A program made the position numbers and the translations under genes. From a virus, in IMG/VR virus record IMGVR_UViG_3300005613_000337, positions 1 to 27,661 of that record: a stretch of DNA of 27,661 nucleotides; one strand, 5' to 3'. This document shows, piece by piece, positions 6,139-12,572 of the stretch (positions are counted from its first letter, which is position 1; the number at the start of each line of letters is the position of its first letter). Below the pieces are notes generated by a model. It was not told where the DNA came from, did no database searches, and was given only the letters and a program-made list of their open reading frames with translations.

Positions 6139-6270
6139 TTACTTAAATTTTAAAATTGTTTTCTCAAATGACTCTTTACTAAACTTTGTTTTACGGTATT
6201 TCTTGTATGCGTTATAAGCTGCATCTAATCCTAACTTGTGGTAAATTTTAATTATTTGTGTTATAGTCAT
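6139..6270 (-). CDS. Small basic protein (43 aa), first gene of recombination operon
   Basis: Frame of 43 codons: MTITQIIKIYHKLGLDAAYN onwards, then AYKKYRKTKFSKESFEKTIL and KFK. It is helical and strongly basic (11 Lys in 43 residues by my count), consistent with nucleic-acid binding. It is the first frame after operator-promoter element E. The distance from the -7 box to the ATG (18 nt) and the A-rich leader match the other element-driven genes, which is good evidence that it is translated. It abuts the 89-aa gene. Confidence 0.6.
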   Translation of the reverse strand: MTITQIIKIYHKLGLDAAYNAYKKYRKTKFSKESFEKTILKFK

Positions 6271-6288
6271 TTGTTTGATTTAATGATT

Positions 6289-6354
6289 CAAAAGTATAGT
6301 TAAAGCCTACTCACCTTAATTTATTTCGATGAGTAGGCTGTTTTATTCGATTAA
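6289..6354 (-). promoter_or_regulatory. Operator-promoter element E (recombination operon)
   Basis: The -7 box TACTTTTG (6296-6289), a 28-bp spacer, proximal site ttcgatgag (6325-6333) and distal site ttcgattaa (6346-6354), start-to-start 21 bp. The distal site overlaps the TAA stop codon of the upstream 64-aa gene. The leader AATCATTAAATCAAACAA to the ATG resembles those of elements B and D. Confidence 0.75.
6304..6339 (-). terminator. Hairpin (10-bp perfect stem) overlapping element E
   Basis: AGCCTACTCA (6304-6313) pairs perfectly with TGAGTAGGCT (6330-6339) across a 16-base loop that holds most of the proximal operator site. On the minus strand the T tract after the stem is short (TT then AAC), so termination may be partial. 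The placement is equivalent to the terminator in element F. Confidence 0.55.
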
Positions 6355-6545
6355 TTGTTATTTAAAAACTCTTGCAAGTATTTAGGATTCCAATTCTCTT
6401 CCGTGTCAATCTCAGGAAATGGTTTAGATTGCGCTTCTTTCATTGCTCTTTCGTGTGGGAAGTATGGACTCCAATAATCGTAAACTTCTCTTTGCTCAGG
6501 TGTTAAGGCTGCTCTTTCTTCTCTTTGTTGCTTGTAACTTTTCAT
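6351..6545 (-). CDS. Hypothetical protein (64 aa)
   Basis: 64 residues, not recognised. It is strongly charged and helical at the start (SYKQQREERAALTPEQREVY), with a middle YWSPYFPHERAMKEAQSKPF and an acidic-aromatic end (EENWNPKYLQEFLNNN). It looks like a soluble small phage accessory protein. It lies 12 bases after the preceding gene, with an A-rich leader (AAACAAACAAG) directly before the ATG. It is the last gene of the element D unit and its stop codon is part of the distal site of element E. Confidence 0.55.
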   Translation of the reverse strand: MKSYKQQREERAALTPEQREVYDYWSPYFPHERAMKEAQSKPFPEIDTEENWNPKYLQEFLNNN

Positions 6546-6557
6546 CTTGTTTGTTTT

Positions 6558-6770
6558 TTAATTATTTGCTTTATATCTTGCTATTAATTCCGCTTCCAAT
6601 TCTTTTAACTCGTCAGCTTTAGCGCAAGCATAGTTTAAATGCTCTCTTGCAGCGTGAACTCGTTTCGCTTCTAAATGCTCCATAGCTGATTTTGTAGCGT
6701 ATTTTTTTGCTCTAACTAATTTGTTTGCTTTTTCTGCAAGTTGTTCGGTGGTTAAATTGCTAAGTGTCAT
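6558..6770 (-). CDS. Small coiled-coil protein (70 aa)
   Basis: 70 residues, almost entirely helical, rich in Ala, Glu and Lys with regularly spaced Leu/Ala (LTTEQLAEKANKLVRAKKYA, then LKELEAELIARYK). It may be an antiparallel helical hairpin or coiled coil. No catalytic motif. It is the first gene after operator-promoter element D, with leader CATCAAACAAAAACAAAATAAG before its ATG shared in style with the other elements. This makes it an early or middle accessory gene of unknown job. Confidence 0.6.
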   Translation of the reverse strand: MTLSNLTTEQLAEKANKLVRAKKYATKSAMEHLEAKRVHAAREHLNYACAKADELKELEAELIARYKANN

Positions 6771-6795
6771 CTTATTTTGTTTTTGTTTGATGACT

Positions 6796-6861
6796 CAAAT
6801 ATAAAAAGGCGCATCAATCGACACGCCTTTTTTAGATAAACTGCAATATACTTTCGACTAA
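6796..6861 (-). promoter_or_regulatory. Operator-promoter element D
   Basis: The -7 box TATATTTG (6803-6796), a 28-bp spacer, proximal site ttagataaa (6832-6840) and distal site ttcgactaa (6853-6861), start-to-start 21 bp. The distal site overlaps the stop codon of the 42-aa gene (6858-6860). The sites are degenerate, but the geometry is identical to E and F. Confidence 0.65.
6803..6832 (-). terminator. Intrinsic terminator whose T-tract runs into the -7 box
   Basis: AAAAAGGCG (6803-6811) pairs with CGCCTTTTT (6824-6832) with a 12-base loop. The minus-strand T run after the stem leads straight into the TATATTTG box of element D. It ends the unit containing the metallophosphoesterase and small membrane genes. 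The terminator occupies the whole spacer between operator and -7 box. Confidence 0.75.
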
Positions 6862-6986
6862 TCGTCTATTTTACTCGCTAAAAATAAAGACAATGAGTAA
6901 AATGTTTCATAAATACGACTTAAAATGGCTAAAGGTATTGTAACCAAAAAAACGGTAACAAGCAATAAGATGTAAACTACTTTCAT
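6858..6986 (-). CDS. Tiny single-pass membrane protein (42 aa)
   Basis: A 42-residue frame: MKVVYILLLVTVFLVTIPLA, then ILSRIYETFYSLSLFLASKI and DD. Residues 3-22 are a clear membrane segment, followed by a short amphipathic helix. The ATG overlaps the previous stop as ATGA, and it is the last frame before a strong terminator, both supporting translation. A tiny one-span protein could be a lysis, exclusion or membrane-tethering factor; nothing distinguishes these. Confidence 0.55.
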   Translation of the reverse strand: MKVVYILLLVTVFLVTIPLAILSRIYETFYSLSLFLASKIDD

Positions 6987-7135
6987 ATTTTAACCGATTT
7001 CAACACCCTTACTTCTGCGCCTAAGTTGTTTTGTAATGCTCTCCTTTTGCCTTCATATTCTGCGTAGTATCTATTCAAAGCAGGTATTAAGAATTGCCTA
7101 AGCTCTTGGTCAACTTTAATATCTACTTGCCACAT
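6983..7135 (-). CDS. Small hypothetical protein (50 aa)
   Basis: A 50-residue frame beginning MWQVDIKVDQELRQFLIPAL and ending VRVLKSVKI. The centre (LNRYYAEYEGKRRALQNNLG) looks helical. Its start overlaps the 3' end of the membrane-protein gene by 13 bases and its stop overlaps the next ATG. The overlaps and lack of gaps are the main evidence. Not recognised. Confidence 0.55.
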   Translation of the reverse strand: MWQVDIKVDQELRQFLIPALNRYYAEYEGKRRALQNNLGAEVRVLKSVKI

Positions 7136-7509
7136 AATAATTTACTTTTAAAAGTTACATAAGTAAAGTTAAACACTACTAATCCCATTGCATAAGATAA
7201 GCCCGCTAACATCACGTTTAAATCAAAAGCATATAAGCATAAGGCAAATACTATTGAGTGCCTTAGAAGCCCCGCAAAGTGCCACCAATCAGTAAATGCA
7301 ACCAATAAAGAAGCACTTAAAAAAAACTTCTCTTTGTACTTTGCTCCTACTAACTCGTGATATGCTTTATAAATAGGGTGTAAAGTCTTAATATCTTCAA
7401 AAGGTTGTTTATACTTATTGCGACAATTAAAGCCCTTACCTGTGCTTAAAATCGCATCTTGCAAACCTTTAGCGGCGAAGTAGCTAAATACCAAAAGCGT
7501 TATTATCAT
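7123..7509 (-). CDS. Multi-pass membrane protein (128 aa)
   Basis: The start at 7509 (MIITLLVFSYF) was chosen over 7575 because the longer frame would overlap the preceding gene by about 90 bases. Hydrophobic segments lie at about residues 1-16, 62-75, 84-103 and 104-120, so three or four membrane spans. Between the first two is a soluble loop of about 45 residues with Cys29. An odd aromatic cluster, TDWWHFAG (73-80), precedes the third. The product is not recognised. It sits in a group of four small genes, three of them membrane proteins, behind the metallophosphoesterase. Lysis, superinfection exclusion or host takeover are all possible. Confidence 0.6.
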   Translation of the reverse strand: MIITLLVFSYFAAKGLQDAILSTGKGFNCRNKYKQPFEDIKTLHPIYKAYHELVGAKYKEKFFLSASLLVAFTDWWHFAGLLRHSIVFALCLYAFDLNVMLAGLSYAMGLVVFNFTYVTFKSKLLCGK

Positions 7510-7666
7510 TATCGTCTTTTTTAGTGATGTAAAGGTAAAAATGAAACCACAATGTAACCATGATGTACCCTGCAATTATGACAAATCTTGGTGAATCTGT
7601 TTGAATGAAAGCTATGGTTAAAAATACATAGGCTAAAAATGTTGTTATGTAAGGTAAGTATCTCAT
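7484..7666 (-). CDS. Two-span small membrane protein (60 aa)
   Basis: The start at 7666 (MRYLPYITTF) was preferred. The frame extends to 7687, but there it would begin with TTG inside the metallophosphoesterase 3' end, whereas the ATG sits one base after that gene's stop. Two membrane segments, about residues 5-21 and 27-47, are joined by a short loop (IQTDSPRF), with an acidic polar tail (KKDDNDNNAFGI). Size and topology would suit a small holin-type or exclusion protein, but there is no endolysin near it. Confidence 0.6.
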   Translation of the reverse strand: MRYLPYITTFLAYVFLTIAFIQTDSPRFVIIAGYIMVTLWFHFYLYITKKDDNDNNAFGI

Positions 7667-7667
7667 A

Positions 7668-8687
7668 CTATAAACATTTACCGGCAATTATTCTAAAGTT
7701 ATCGACTTGAAATGTACCATCTTCAAAGCTCTCAACCGTTGCAGCTCCGTGATTCCATTTGATGTAGGCTAAAGGTGAGTAGTCAGGTGTTAACGTACAT
7801 AAACAACCTGTACTAAATACGCCTATTTTATCCCCTTTACCTGTGCCTTGATGATGTGTACTTGTTTGGTGAAAATGCCCTAACATGGTGCTGCAAAGCA
7901 TTTTGTTAAACATACCTTTTGCAGGGTTTACAGGTGAATAAGTGCCGTATATTTCATGTCCGTGCATGATAGTTAATTTGCCCAATCTTGCTATTCTTGA
8001 ATCGCTTATGTACGTTATGTCATTTGTAGCCAACTCTAAAACATTTTCTAAATCAAAAGTGTTTAGGTGGCTCAACTTATCTGCATTTTTCCAAAGGTGT
8101 AAACGCCATCTATTCTCATGGTTGCCAAACTTGTAGTAAACTTTATCAAATAAAGTATTAACGTAATTTAAAAATTGCTTAGTTTGGTTTATCTCGGTTT
8201 CTATGGTAAACGTTTTTATTAAACGCGGGTCAGTAGTAAATCGAGTTGTCCAATAGTTATCCATTACATCGCCATTTAAATACAACTCGGTGCAACCTTG
8301 TTCAATGCCATAATCTAAAGCACTTTGCAAAGCTTCTTCATCGTGAAATGGTAGATGTATATCACTAAGAACAAGGTACTTTTTACCTGTTGGCAAAATA
8401 AAATCCTTTTTATCTTGCGCTAAACTTTGGGGCAACTTGTGCGCTTTTTGCCCATGTTCAATAGTGCTTTTTAAGGTGTAAGGGCTGTTAGGGCTTGAAC
8501 CGTCACCCTTTGCGCCTGTGTAACGTCTTACGCATTCTCGGGCATCTTCAACATCTTTAAAAAGGTCAGGATAGTCTTTGTAAATTAATCGCGCTAAACC
8601 TTTCTTTGAAATTTGCCCTTCGCGTAATTGGGTTTCATAGTCCTTAACGAATTGTAAAACGATTTCGCCTTTTTGTAAAATCGGCAT
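7668..8687 (-). CDS. Calcineurin-like metallophosphoesterase
   Basis: 339 residues. The five metal-binding blocks are in order: D109-x-H111 (VLSDIHLPF), GD at 139-140 (YLNGDVMDNY), GNHE at 188-191, H242/H244 (MHGHE) and GHFH at 270-273. The N-terminal 60 residues (KGLARLIYKDYPDLFKDVED, then ARECVRRYTG) form a helical domain seen in phage members of this family, possibly DNA-binding. Substrate unknown; relatives act on nucleic-acid phosphodiesters or phosphoproteins. It is the first gene of the unit driven by element C and directly follows the structural block, so it marks the switch from virion to non-structural genes. Confidence 0.9.
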   Translation of the reverse strand: MPILQKGEIVLQFVKDYETQLREGQISKKGLARLIYKDYPDLFKDVEDARECVRRYTGAKGDGSSPNSPYTLKSTIEHGQKAHKLPQSLAQDKKDFILPTGKKYLVLSDIHLPFHDEEALQSALDYGIEQGCTELYLNGDVMDNYWTTRFTTDPRLIKTFTIETEINQTKQFLNYVNTLFDKVYYKFGNHENRWRLHLWKNADKLSHLNTFDLENVLELATNDITYISDSRIARLGKLTIMHGHEIYGTYSPVNPAKGMFNKMLCSTMLGHFHQTSTHHQGTGKGDKIGVFSTGCLCTLTPDYSPLAYIKWNHGAATVESFEDGTFQVDNFRIIAGKCL

Positions 8688-8709
8688 AGGTATTTATTTA
8701 TAGTTAGTT

Positions 8710-8776
8710 CAAAATAAACTAAATGTGATACTATAAAAATCAATAATTCGACAAATAGCGGCATATTAAAGATTAA
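8710..8776 (-). promoter_or_regulatory. Operator-promoter element C (metallophosphoesterase unit)
   Basis: Proximal site ttcgacaaa (8747-8755) and distal site aaagattaa (8768-8776), start-to-start 21 bp; the distal site overlaps the TAA stop of the 71-aa gene. The spacer to a weak -7 box (TTATTTTG, 8717-8710, one mismatch to TAnnTTTG) is 29 bp. It is recognisable mainly from spacing and placement. No terminator hairpin is visible in 8688-8772. Confidence 0.5.
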
Positions 8777-8988
8777 TCACCAAACTTTCGCTTTAAATAC
8801 TTTCTTACAAAAAAAGAAACAGCCGTTAAAGCTATCGCACTACATACGCTTAACAGAAATCCTAAGATGCTATTAATAATATCTTGTGTGCTAAAGTATA
8901 TAACATTAGCACCTACACTACCGACCCCTACATCTTTTAATTCATCTGCTAACTGAGCCTTTAAGCTAATAATCTGTGATAACTTCAT
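8773..8988 (-). CDS. Small membrane protein at end of head block (holin candidate)
   Basis: 71 residues. A polar N-terminal half (LSQIISLKAQLADELKDVGV) is followed by one strong membrane segment at about 38-61 (INSILGFLLSVCSAIALTAV) and a highly basic end (VRKYLKRKFGD). One span with a basic C-terminal tail at the end of the late block would suit a class III-like holin or a membrane factor for assembly. No lysin is present to support the holin idea. Its ATG overlaps the stop of the connector gene by one base. Confidence 0.6.
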   Translation of the reverse strand: MKLSQIISLKAQLADELKDVGVGSVGANVIYFSTQDIINSILGFLLSVCSAIALTAVSFFVRKYLKRKFGD

Positions 8989-9512
8989 TAAACCATTCCT
9001 AAGAGATTAAAAGAACTATTTCCACCGCTTATACTTACGCCACCGTTAGCGTAACCTTCAAAACCACTTTGGTCTGCTCTATCAATTATGTACTGTTTAA
9101 TCCAATTCTCGTAAGTATTCTTATAGCCTTGCCATTGCATAATGCGCCTTTGTATTGCCTTATCTTCGCTTTGCCCTTGTTGTGGGTTAAAGTTTACAAT
9201 ACCTGCGTTACCTACTTGATAGGCTATCTCTTCAAGTGCGCTAACTCCTATACTCCAATACAAGAAAGGCTTAACACCGCTTGCTAATAAGGTATTTAAC
9301 ACACCGCTTGTAGTTGCGTTGTAACCACTAATATTAATAGTGCCATCATTCATCCAACCACTCGCCACAACATCATCATAATACCCGCTTGACATAACAG
9401 GGCTTAACTGTTGCAGTTGCACCGCTTCGATTATTGGCGTTACAAAAGCTTCATCTAATCCTTGATGAATAGGTAAATTATTGATTACCTGACTTGCTGT
9501 TATTAGTGCCAT
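8988..9512 (-). CDS. Putative head-tail connector/adaptor
   Basis: 174 residues. The N-terminus ALITASQVINNLPIHQGLDE, helical stretches around VKPFLYWSIGVSALEEIAYQ, and a Gly/Ser/Asn-rich tail (GYANGGVSISGGNSSFNLLG) resemble Bacteroidota phage proteins encoded next to the portal that serve as connector or adaptor. The assignment rests on position (directly after the portal, 35-base overlap), size and predicted all-helical core, not on a sharp motif. Confidence 0.55.
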   Translation of the reverse strand: MALITASQVINNLPIHQGLDEAFVTPIIEAVQLQQLSPVMSSGYYDDVVASGWMNDGTINISGYNATTSGVLNTLLASGVKPFLYWSIGVSALEEIAYQVGNAGIVNFNPQQGQSEDKAIQRRIMQWQGYKNTYENWIKQYIIDRADQSGFEGYANGGVSISGGNSSFNLLGMV

Positions 9513-10803
9513 TTGTTGTTTTTAAAAGTTCGTCATCTTCTGCCATTTCTCGCGGCTGCCCTAACTCTTCTCTTTGCTCCTTAATTCCTAACACTAACTT
9601 AGGGTCAATACCATCAACTTTACTTACAGGTGGAATAGTAGGTATTTTAAACGGCTCGTTAGGTGCGCCAATAGTTCGCTCAAATAGATAATTATACCAT
9701 CTAAATTTAGCTTGTCGAAATGGTATACTTTCAGTTGCTTCAAATAGTTCCCACTCTGTTATAAGTTGTTGATTGCTTCCTAATTGACCATTAGTTGTAA
9801 TACTTGCAAGGCTCTTGGTCATGTTGTGAGCCTTTAATATATTTCTTTCAGCTCTTTCGCTTTCTGCATGAAATTGACCATCTGTAGTTCTATCAACTCT
9901 TTGCAAAACAGCAGGTTTGCCATCTATTGGGTCAACAGTTTCAATAATAAATCCACCGTTATTGCCTTCGCCTGTATGTTGGTCTTTTATTTCGTTCTTA
10001 GCTTCTTCAAATTCTTTTTGGTCTTTTACGTTTTTAAATACAGTCATTACCATATCAGCACGAAAGCCATTATCAAACTCATCTAAATTATACTTGCTAA
10101 TTCTATATTCAATGTCAATATCATTAATAGCACTTACATAATGTGGTCTGCCATAGAATTGACTTCGCGGGTCGTAGCTTTTAAAATGAGCAATTGACCT
10201 TTCGTAAGGTTGCTCCGTGCCATCTATGTTTTTGACTATACCAAAGTTTGGAAAAGAAGGGTAAAAGATAGGTTGATAATACTTAGGGTCTGTGTTGTAC
10301 TTTGTCCAATCCCCACTATACCAATAACCTTTAGTTTTTTCCATTTGAACTTTTTTAGAAGCTCTAAAACCTTGCGGAGTTCTATGGTAAAATTGATATT
10401 CGTTTTGACTTATCTTTACTATTTCAATATAGCTGTTTCCTGCCCAATCGGTATCTTTAAAATCCTTGCTTACCAAATCTTGCAAACTTTCACCATATGC
10501 GTTTAACTCGCTATGTGTGTTTAACCACGCTTCATCTTCTGTGGTAATTCCTTTGCCTAAAAAAAAGTTTAACCGCTTATTTAAACAATCGGCATGAGTT
10601 GTTGAGCGCAATGCTCTAAGTGCTAATTGCTCTAAGTAAAGGTTGTTGTATTTACCATTCTCAGGATAACACAAAACCCAATCTTTAGCATCTTGCTTAT
10701 GTGGAGCTTCTTGTGGTTGTGTTGTTACCTGACCGCCTAAATCAGTTTGACCATAAGAAAGGTTGTAAACATCTACCTTGCTATTACTTAGGATTAGCTT
10801 CAT
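9478..10803 (-). CDS. Phage portal protein
   Basis: 441 residues, a usual size for HK97/SPP1-type portals. Family-like features are an N-terminal region with LALRALRSTTHADCLNKRLN, the core DWAGNSYIEI with FYHRTPQGFR, then SIAHFKSYDPRSQFYGRPHY followed by VSAINDIDIEYRISKY, and a C-terminal helical region (FEATESIPFRQAKFRWYNYL). The F/Y-G-x-P-x-Y segment followed by a long helix is the typical portal signature. The last 40 residues are polar and disordered-looking (KTTNGTNNSKSGNQ). It forms the dodecameric DNA gate at one capsid vertex. It lies downstream of the capsid gene with a terminator between, the reverse of the common order. Confidence 0.85.
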   Translation of the reverse strand: MKLILSNSKVDVYNLSYGQTDLGGQVTTQPQEAPHKQDAKDWVLCYPENGKYNNLYLEQLALRALRSTTHADCLNKRLNFFLGKGITTEDEAWLNTHSELNAYGESLQDLVSKDFKDTDWAGNSYIEIVKISQNEYQFYHRTPQGFRASKKVQMEKTKGYWYSGDWTKYNTDPKYYQPIFYPSFPNFGIVKNIDGTEQPYERSIAHFKSYDPRSQFYGRPHYVSAINDIDIEYRISKYNLDEFDNGFRADMVMTVFKNVKDQKEFEEAKNEIKDQHTGEGNNGGFIIETVDPIDGKPAVLQRVDRTTDGQFHAESERAERNILKAHNMTKSLASITTNGQLGSNQQLITEWELFEATESIPFRQAKFRWYNYLFERTIGAPNEPFKIPTIPPVSKVDGIDPKLVLGIKEQREELGQPREMAEDDELLKTTNGTNNSKSGNQ

Positions 10804-10945
10804 ATCTCTCTACAAATTTATTTCCTTCTTCAAAGATAAGTTTCAATTGTTTTTGACTGCAAAGCGATAACGTGCGTTTAAATTGACCATAATAAGTCAT
10901 ACCGCCACATCCTTTTTTTGGTCTGTATTTATATTTGATTGCCAT
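10784..10945 (-). CDS. Small basic protein upstream of portal (53 aa)
   Basis: The start at 10945 (MAIKYKYRPKKGCGGMTYYG) was chosen. The frame is open up to 10978, but those codons lie inside the terminator hairpin. The 53-residue product is strongly basic at the start (KYKYRPKKGCGG), then helical (SQKQLKLIFEEGNKFVERYE), and overlaps the portal start by 20 bases. It is not recognised. Small genes of this type are common beside portals in Bacteroidota phages, but a role is unknown to me. Confidence 0.6.
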   Translation of the reverse strand: MAIKYKYRPKKGCGGMTYYGQFKRTLSLCSQKQLKLIFEEGNKFVERYEANPK

Positions 10946-10952
10946 ATCTAAT

Positions 10953-10987
10953 AAAAAAGGGTGAGCGAATAACAACACTCACCCTTT
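10953..10987 (-). terminator. Strong intrinsic terminator between tail tube and portal genes
   Basis: AAAGGGTGAG (10956-10965) pairs perfectly with CTCACCCTTT (10978-10987) across a 12-base loop, followed on the minus strand by six T (10958-10953). No promoter-like TAnnTTTG box lies between it and the downstream start at 10945, so the portal and connector are probably expressed by read-through. Confidence 0.8.
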
Positions 10988-11011
10988 CGGTTTTATTGGG
11001 TATAAGGAGTA

Positions 11012-11539
11012 TTAACTCTCAGGATTAGCACCTGTGTACTCATAGGCACTAACAATGTCACGGCAAGTAAAAGTTAAGGTTGCCATCTTAGCATCTCCAA
11101 GTGCTTGACCTGTTGCTATTGCAATTCCTGTAAGTCTTACTCTACGTTTCGCGTATGTTCCAACCATCCACCAACGATTATTAGGTGTGCCGTTATTTGG
11201 GTCACCGTTATCCTTTAACAAGGCTACCAATTCACAAGTATTCTTATACTCTTCGATTTGGTTTCTTATCGCTGTGGTTAGATTTGGAACAGGTACGGTA
11301 ATTGTGTGAACATCAACAAAAGTTCCGTTCTCTTCTTCTGCTGCTACTTCCCATGTTATTTGTTCATCATCAGTTTGAATCTCAACAAATGTACCTGAAA
11401 TGGTAGCAGACGTAATTTGACCACCTGCACGGGTAAAAGCTGAATCTGCAACACCCGAAGCAGTTGCAAAATAAATCTTTTGAACGCCACCGAATGCGCC
11501 TTTGTCGTTACAGTTAGTTGTTATTGCTGCTATTGCCAT
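11012..11539 (-). CDS. Major tail tube protein (putative)
   Basis: 175 residues. It is beta-rich, with alternating hydrophobic strands (GGVQKIYFATASG, ITSATISGTFVEIQ, QITWEVAAEEENGTFVDV), the segment NRWWMVGTYAKRRVRLTGI, and a closing strand MATLTFTCRDIVSAYEY. This layout and size fit siphovirus tail tube proteins, and Bacteroidota tube proteins often start with a conserved C/N-D-K/N-G pattern as seen here (TNCNDKGAFGGVQKIYF). It sits immediately after the capsid, before a terminator, with other high-copy virion genes. The call is moderate; a head decoration protein is the main alternative. Confidence 0.6.
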   Translation of the reverse strand: MAIAAITTNCNDKGAFGGVQKIYFATASGVADSAFTRAGGQITSATISGTFVEIQTDDEQITWEVAAEEENGTFVDVHTITVPVPNLTTAIRNQIEEYKNTCELVALLKDNGDPNNGTPNNRWWMVGTYAKRRVRLTGIAIATGQALGDAKMATLTFTCRDIVSAYEYTGANPES

Positions 11540-11549
11540 AATTCAGATA

Positions 11550-12566
11550 TTAAAAGAAGTAAGCTAAAGAAATTAATTTTGGAGTTCTAACCTTTGCACC
11601 ACGAACCGTCTGAGTTCTCATTCTCAACTTCTGCTCGTCTATGTTGTACCAAGTTTCAAGGCTTGTAGAATCAACACCGTAGTCTGTACCAATTACCAAG
11701 TTATCTTGAGTTGTTAAAAGTCCTAAGTGGTTACCGCTAACAGTTAAAAGAGTGCTTAGTGGATTGTCTGCATTGGCTAAATCTCTTTCCCACTCTAATA
11801 CTTGAATAACAGGGATACCATTAAATGCAAGTGTATTCATGCCATCTAATACCATCATGTTGGCCATTTCAGTTCCAAGGTTACGGAGTGATGCTTCGTA
11901 GTTTTGGTAAATTGTAGGGCTAACCAAGTATCTTAAATCAGCTTTGTTTCTACCACGTAAGGTAATATCTGAATCGTCATACATGGAAGGTAAGATAGTG
12001 TCAATAGCTGCATCTGTGTTAAGTGCGCTACCTGTTGTGTAACCGCTTATAGTTGTCTTAGTGATGTTGCCACCGTTGCCATTGTAAAGCATATCTAAGA
12101 ACAAACCATCGTAAGAACCGAACACGTCAACACCTGATGCGTAAACACCAAACCAATCACATGAAATCATGTTGTCAATGGTTTTATCTACAAATTCAGA
12201 AATCAAGAAATCAGCTAAAGGAGTTCCGCTTAAATCAGCTCTACCTACACCGTTGCCCAATACTGCGCTCCATGCGTTAGTGCTGAAAGTTGTCCATGCT
12301 TGCTCACCTTCTGATTTAATTTCTTTTACTTCTAAAGTGTTGTCAGTGATGGTAATAGCTCCCGAAGTTGTGAAACCCGCGCTATTTCCACGCTTTAACA
12401 CATCGTTAAAACCTGTTGAATCGTATAAGTTAAGCTTGTACTTAACATTGTCGTAAGTAGTAACAGCAATGTTATGAGTGCTGCTTACGTACTTATTAAC
12501 GTAAATTTCCAATAGTTCGTCACCTGCGAAACTATGGCTAAATGATACTGATGCTGCGTTTGCCAT
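11550..12566 (-). CDS. Major capsid protein (HK97 fold, putative)
   Basis: 338 residues, a normal length for HK97-fold capsids lacking a fused delta domain. It has a central region with helices typical of the spine (LADFLISEFVDKTIDNMISC), P-domain-like strands and the segment RGRNKADLRYLVSPTIYQNY. The C-terminal end is VIGTDYGVDSTSLETWYNID, then RTQTVRGAKVRTPKLISLAY. The clinching context is the directly preceding ClpP-type protease with scaffold-like tail. No N-terminal propeptide is obvious; it begins MANAASVSFSHSFAGDEL. Sequence-only recognition is weaker than for the protease. Confidence 0.8.
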   Translation of the reverse strand: MANAASVSFSHSFAGDELLEIYVNKYVSSTHNIAVTTYDNVKYKLNLYDSTGFNDVLKRGNSAGFTTSGAITITDNTLEVKEIKSEGEQAWTTFSTNAWSAVLGNGVGRADLSGTPLADFLISEFVDKTIDNMISCDWFGVYASGVDVFGSYDGLFLDMLYNGNGGNITKTTISGYTTGSALNTDAAIDTILPSMYDDSDITLRGRNKADLRYLVSPTIYQNYEASLRNLGTEMANMMVLDGMNTLAFNGIPVIQVLEWERDLANADNPLSTLLTVSGNHLGLLTTQDNLVIGTDYGVDSTSLETWYNIDEQKLRMRTQTVRGAKVRTPKLISLAYFF

Positions 12567-12572
12567 TGCTGC

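Noticed and set aside
10945-10978. Eleven-codon N-terminal extension of the 53-aa gene
   Set aside because: These codons lie inside the terminator stem and loop; the ATG at 10945 follows the T-tract.
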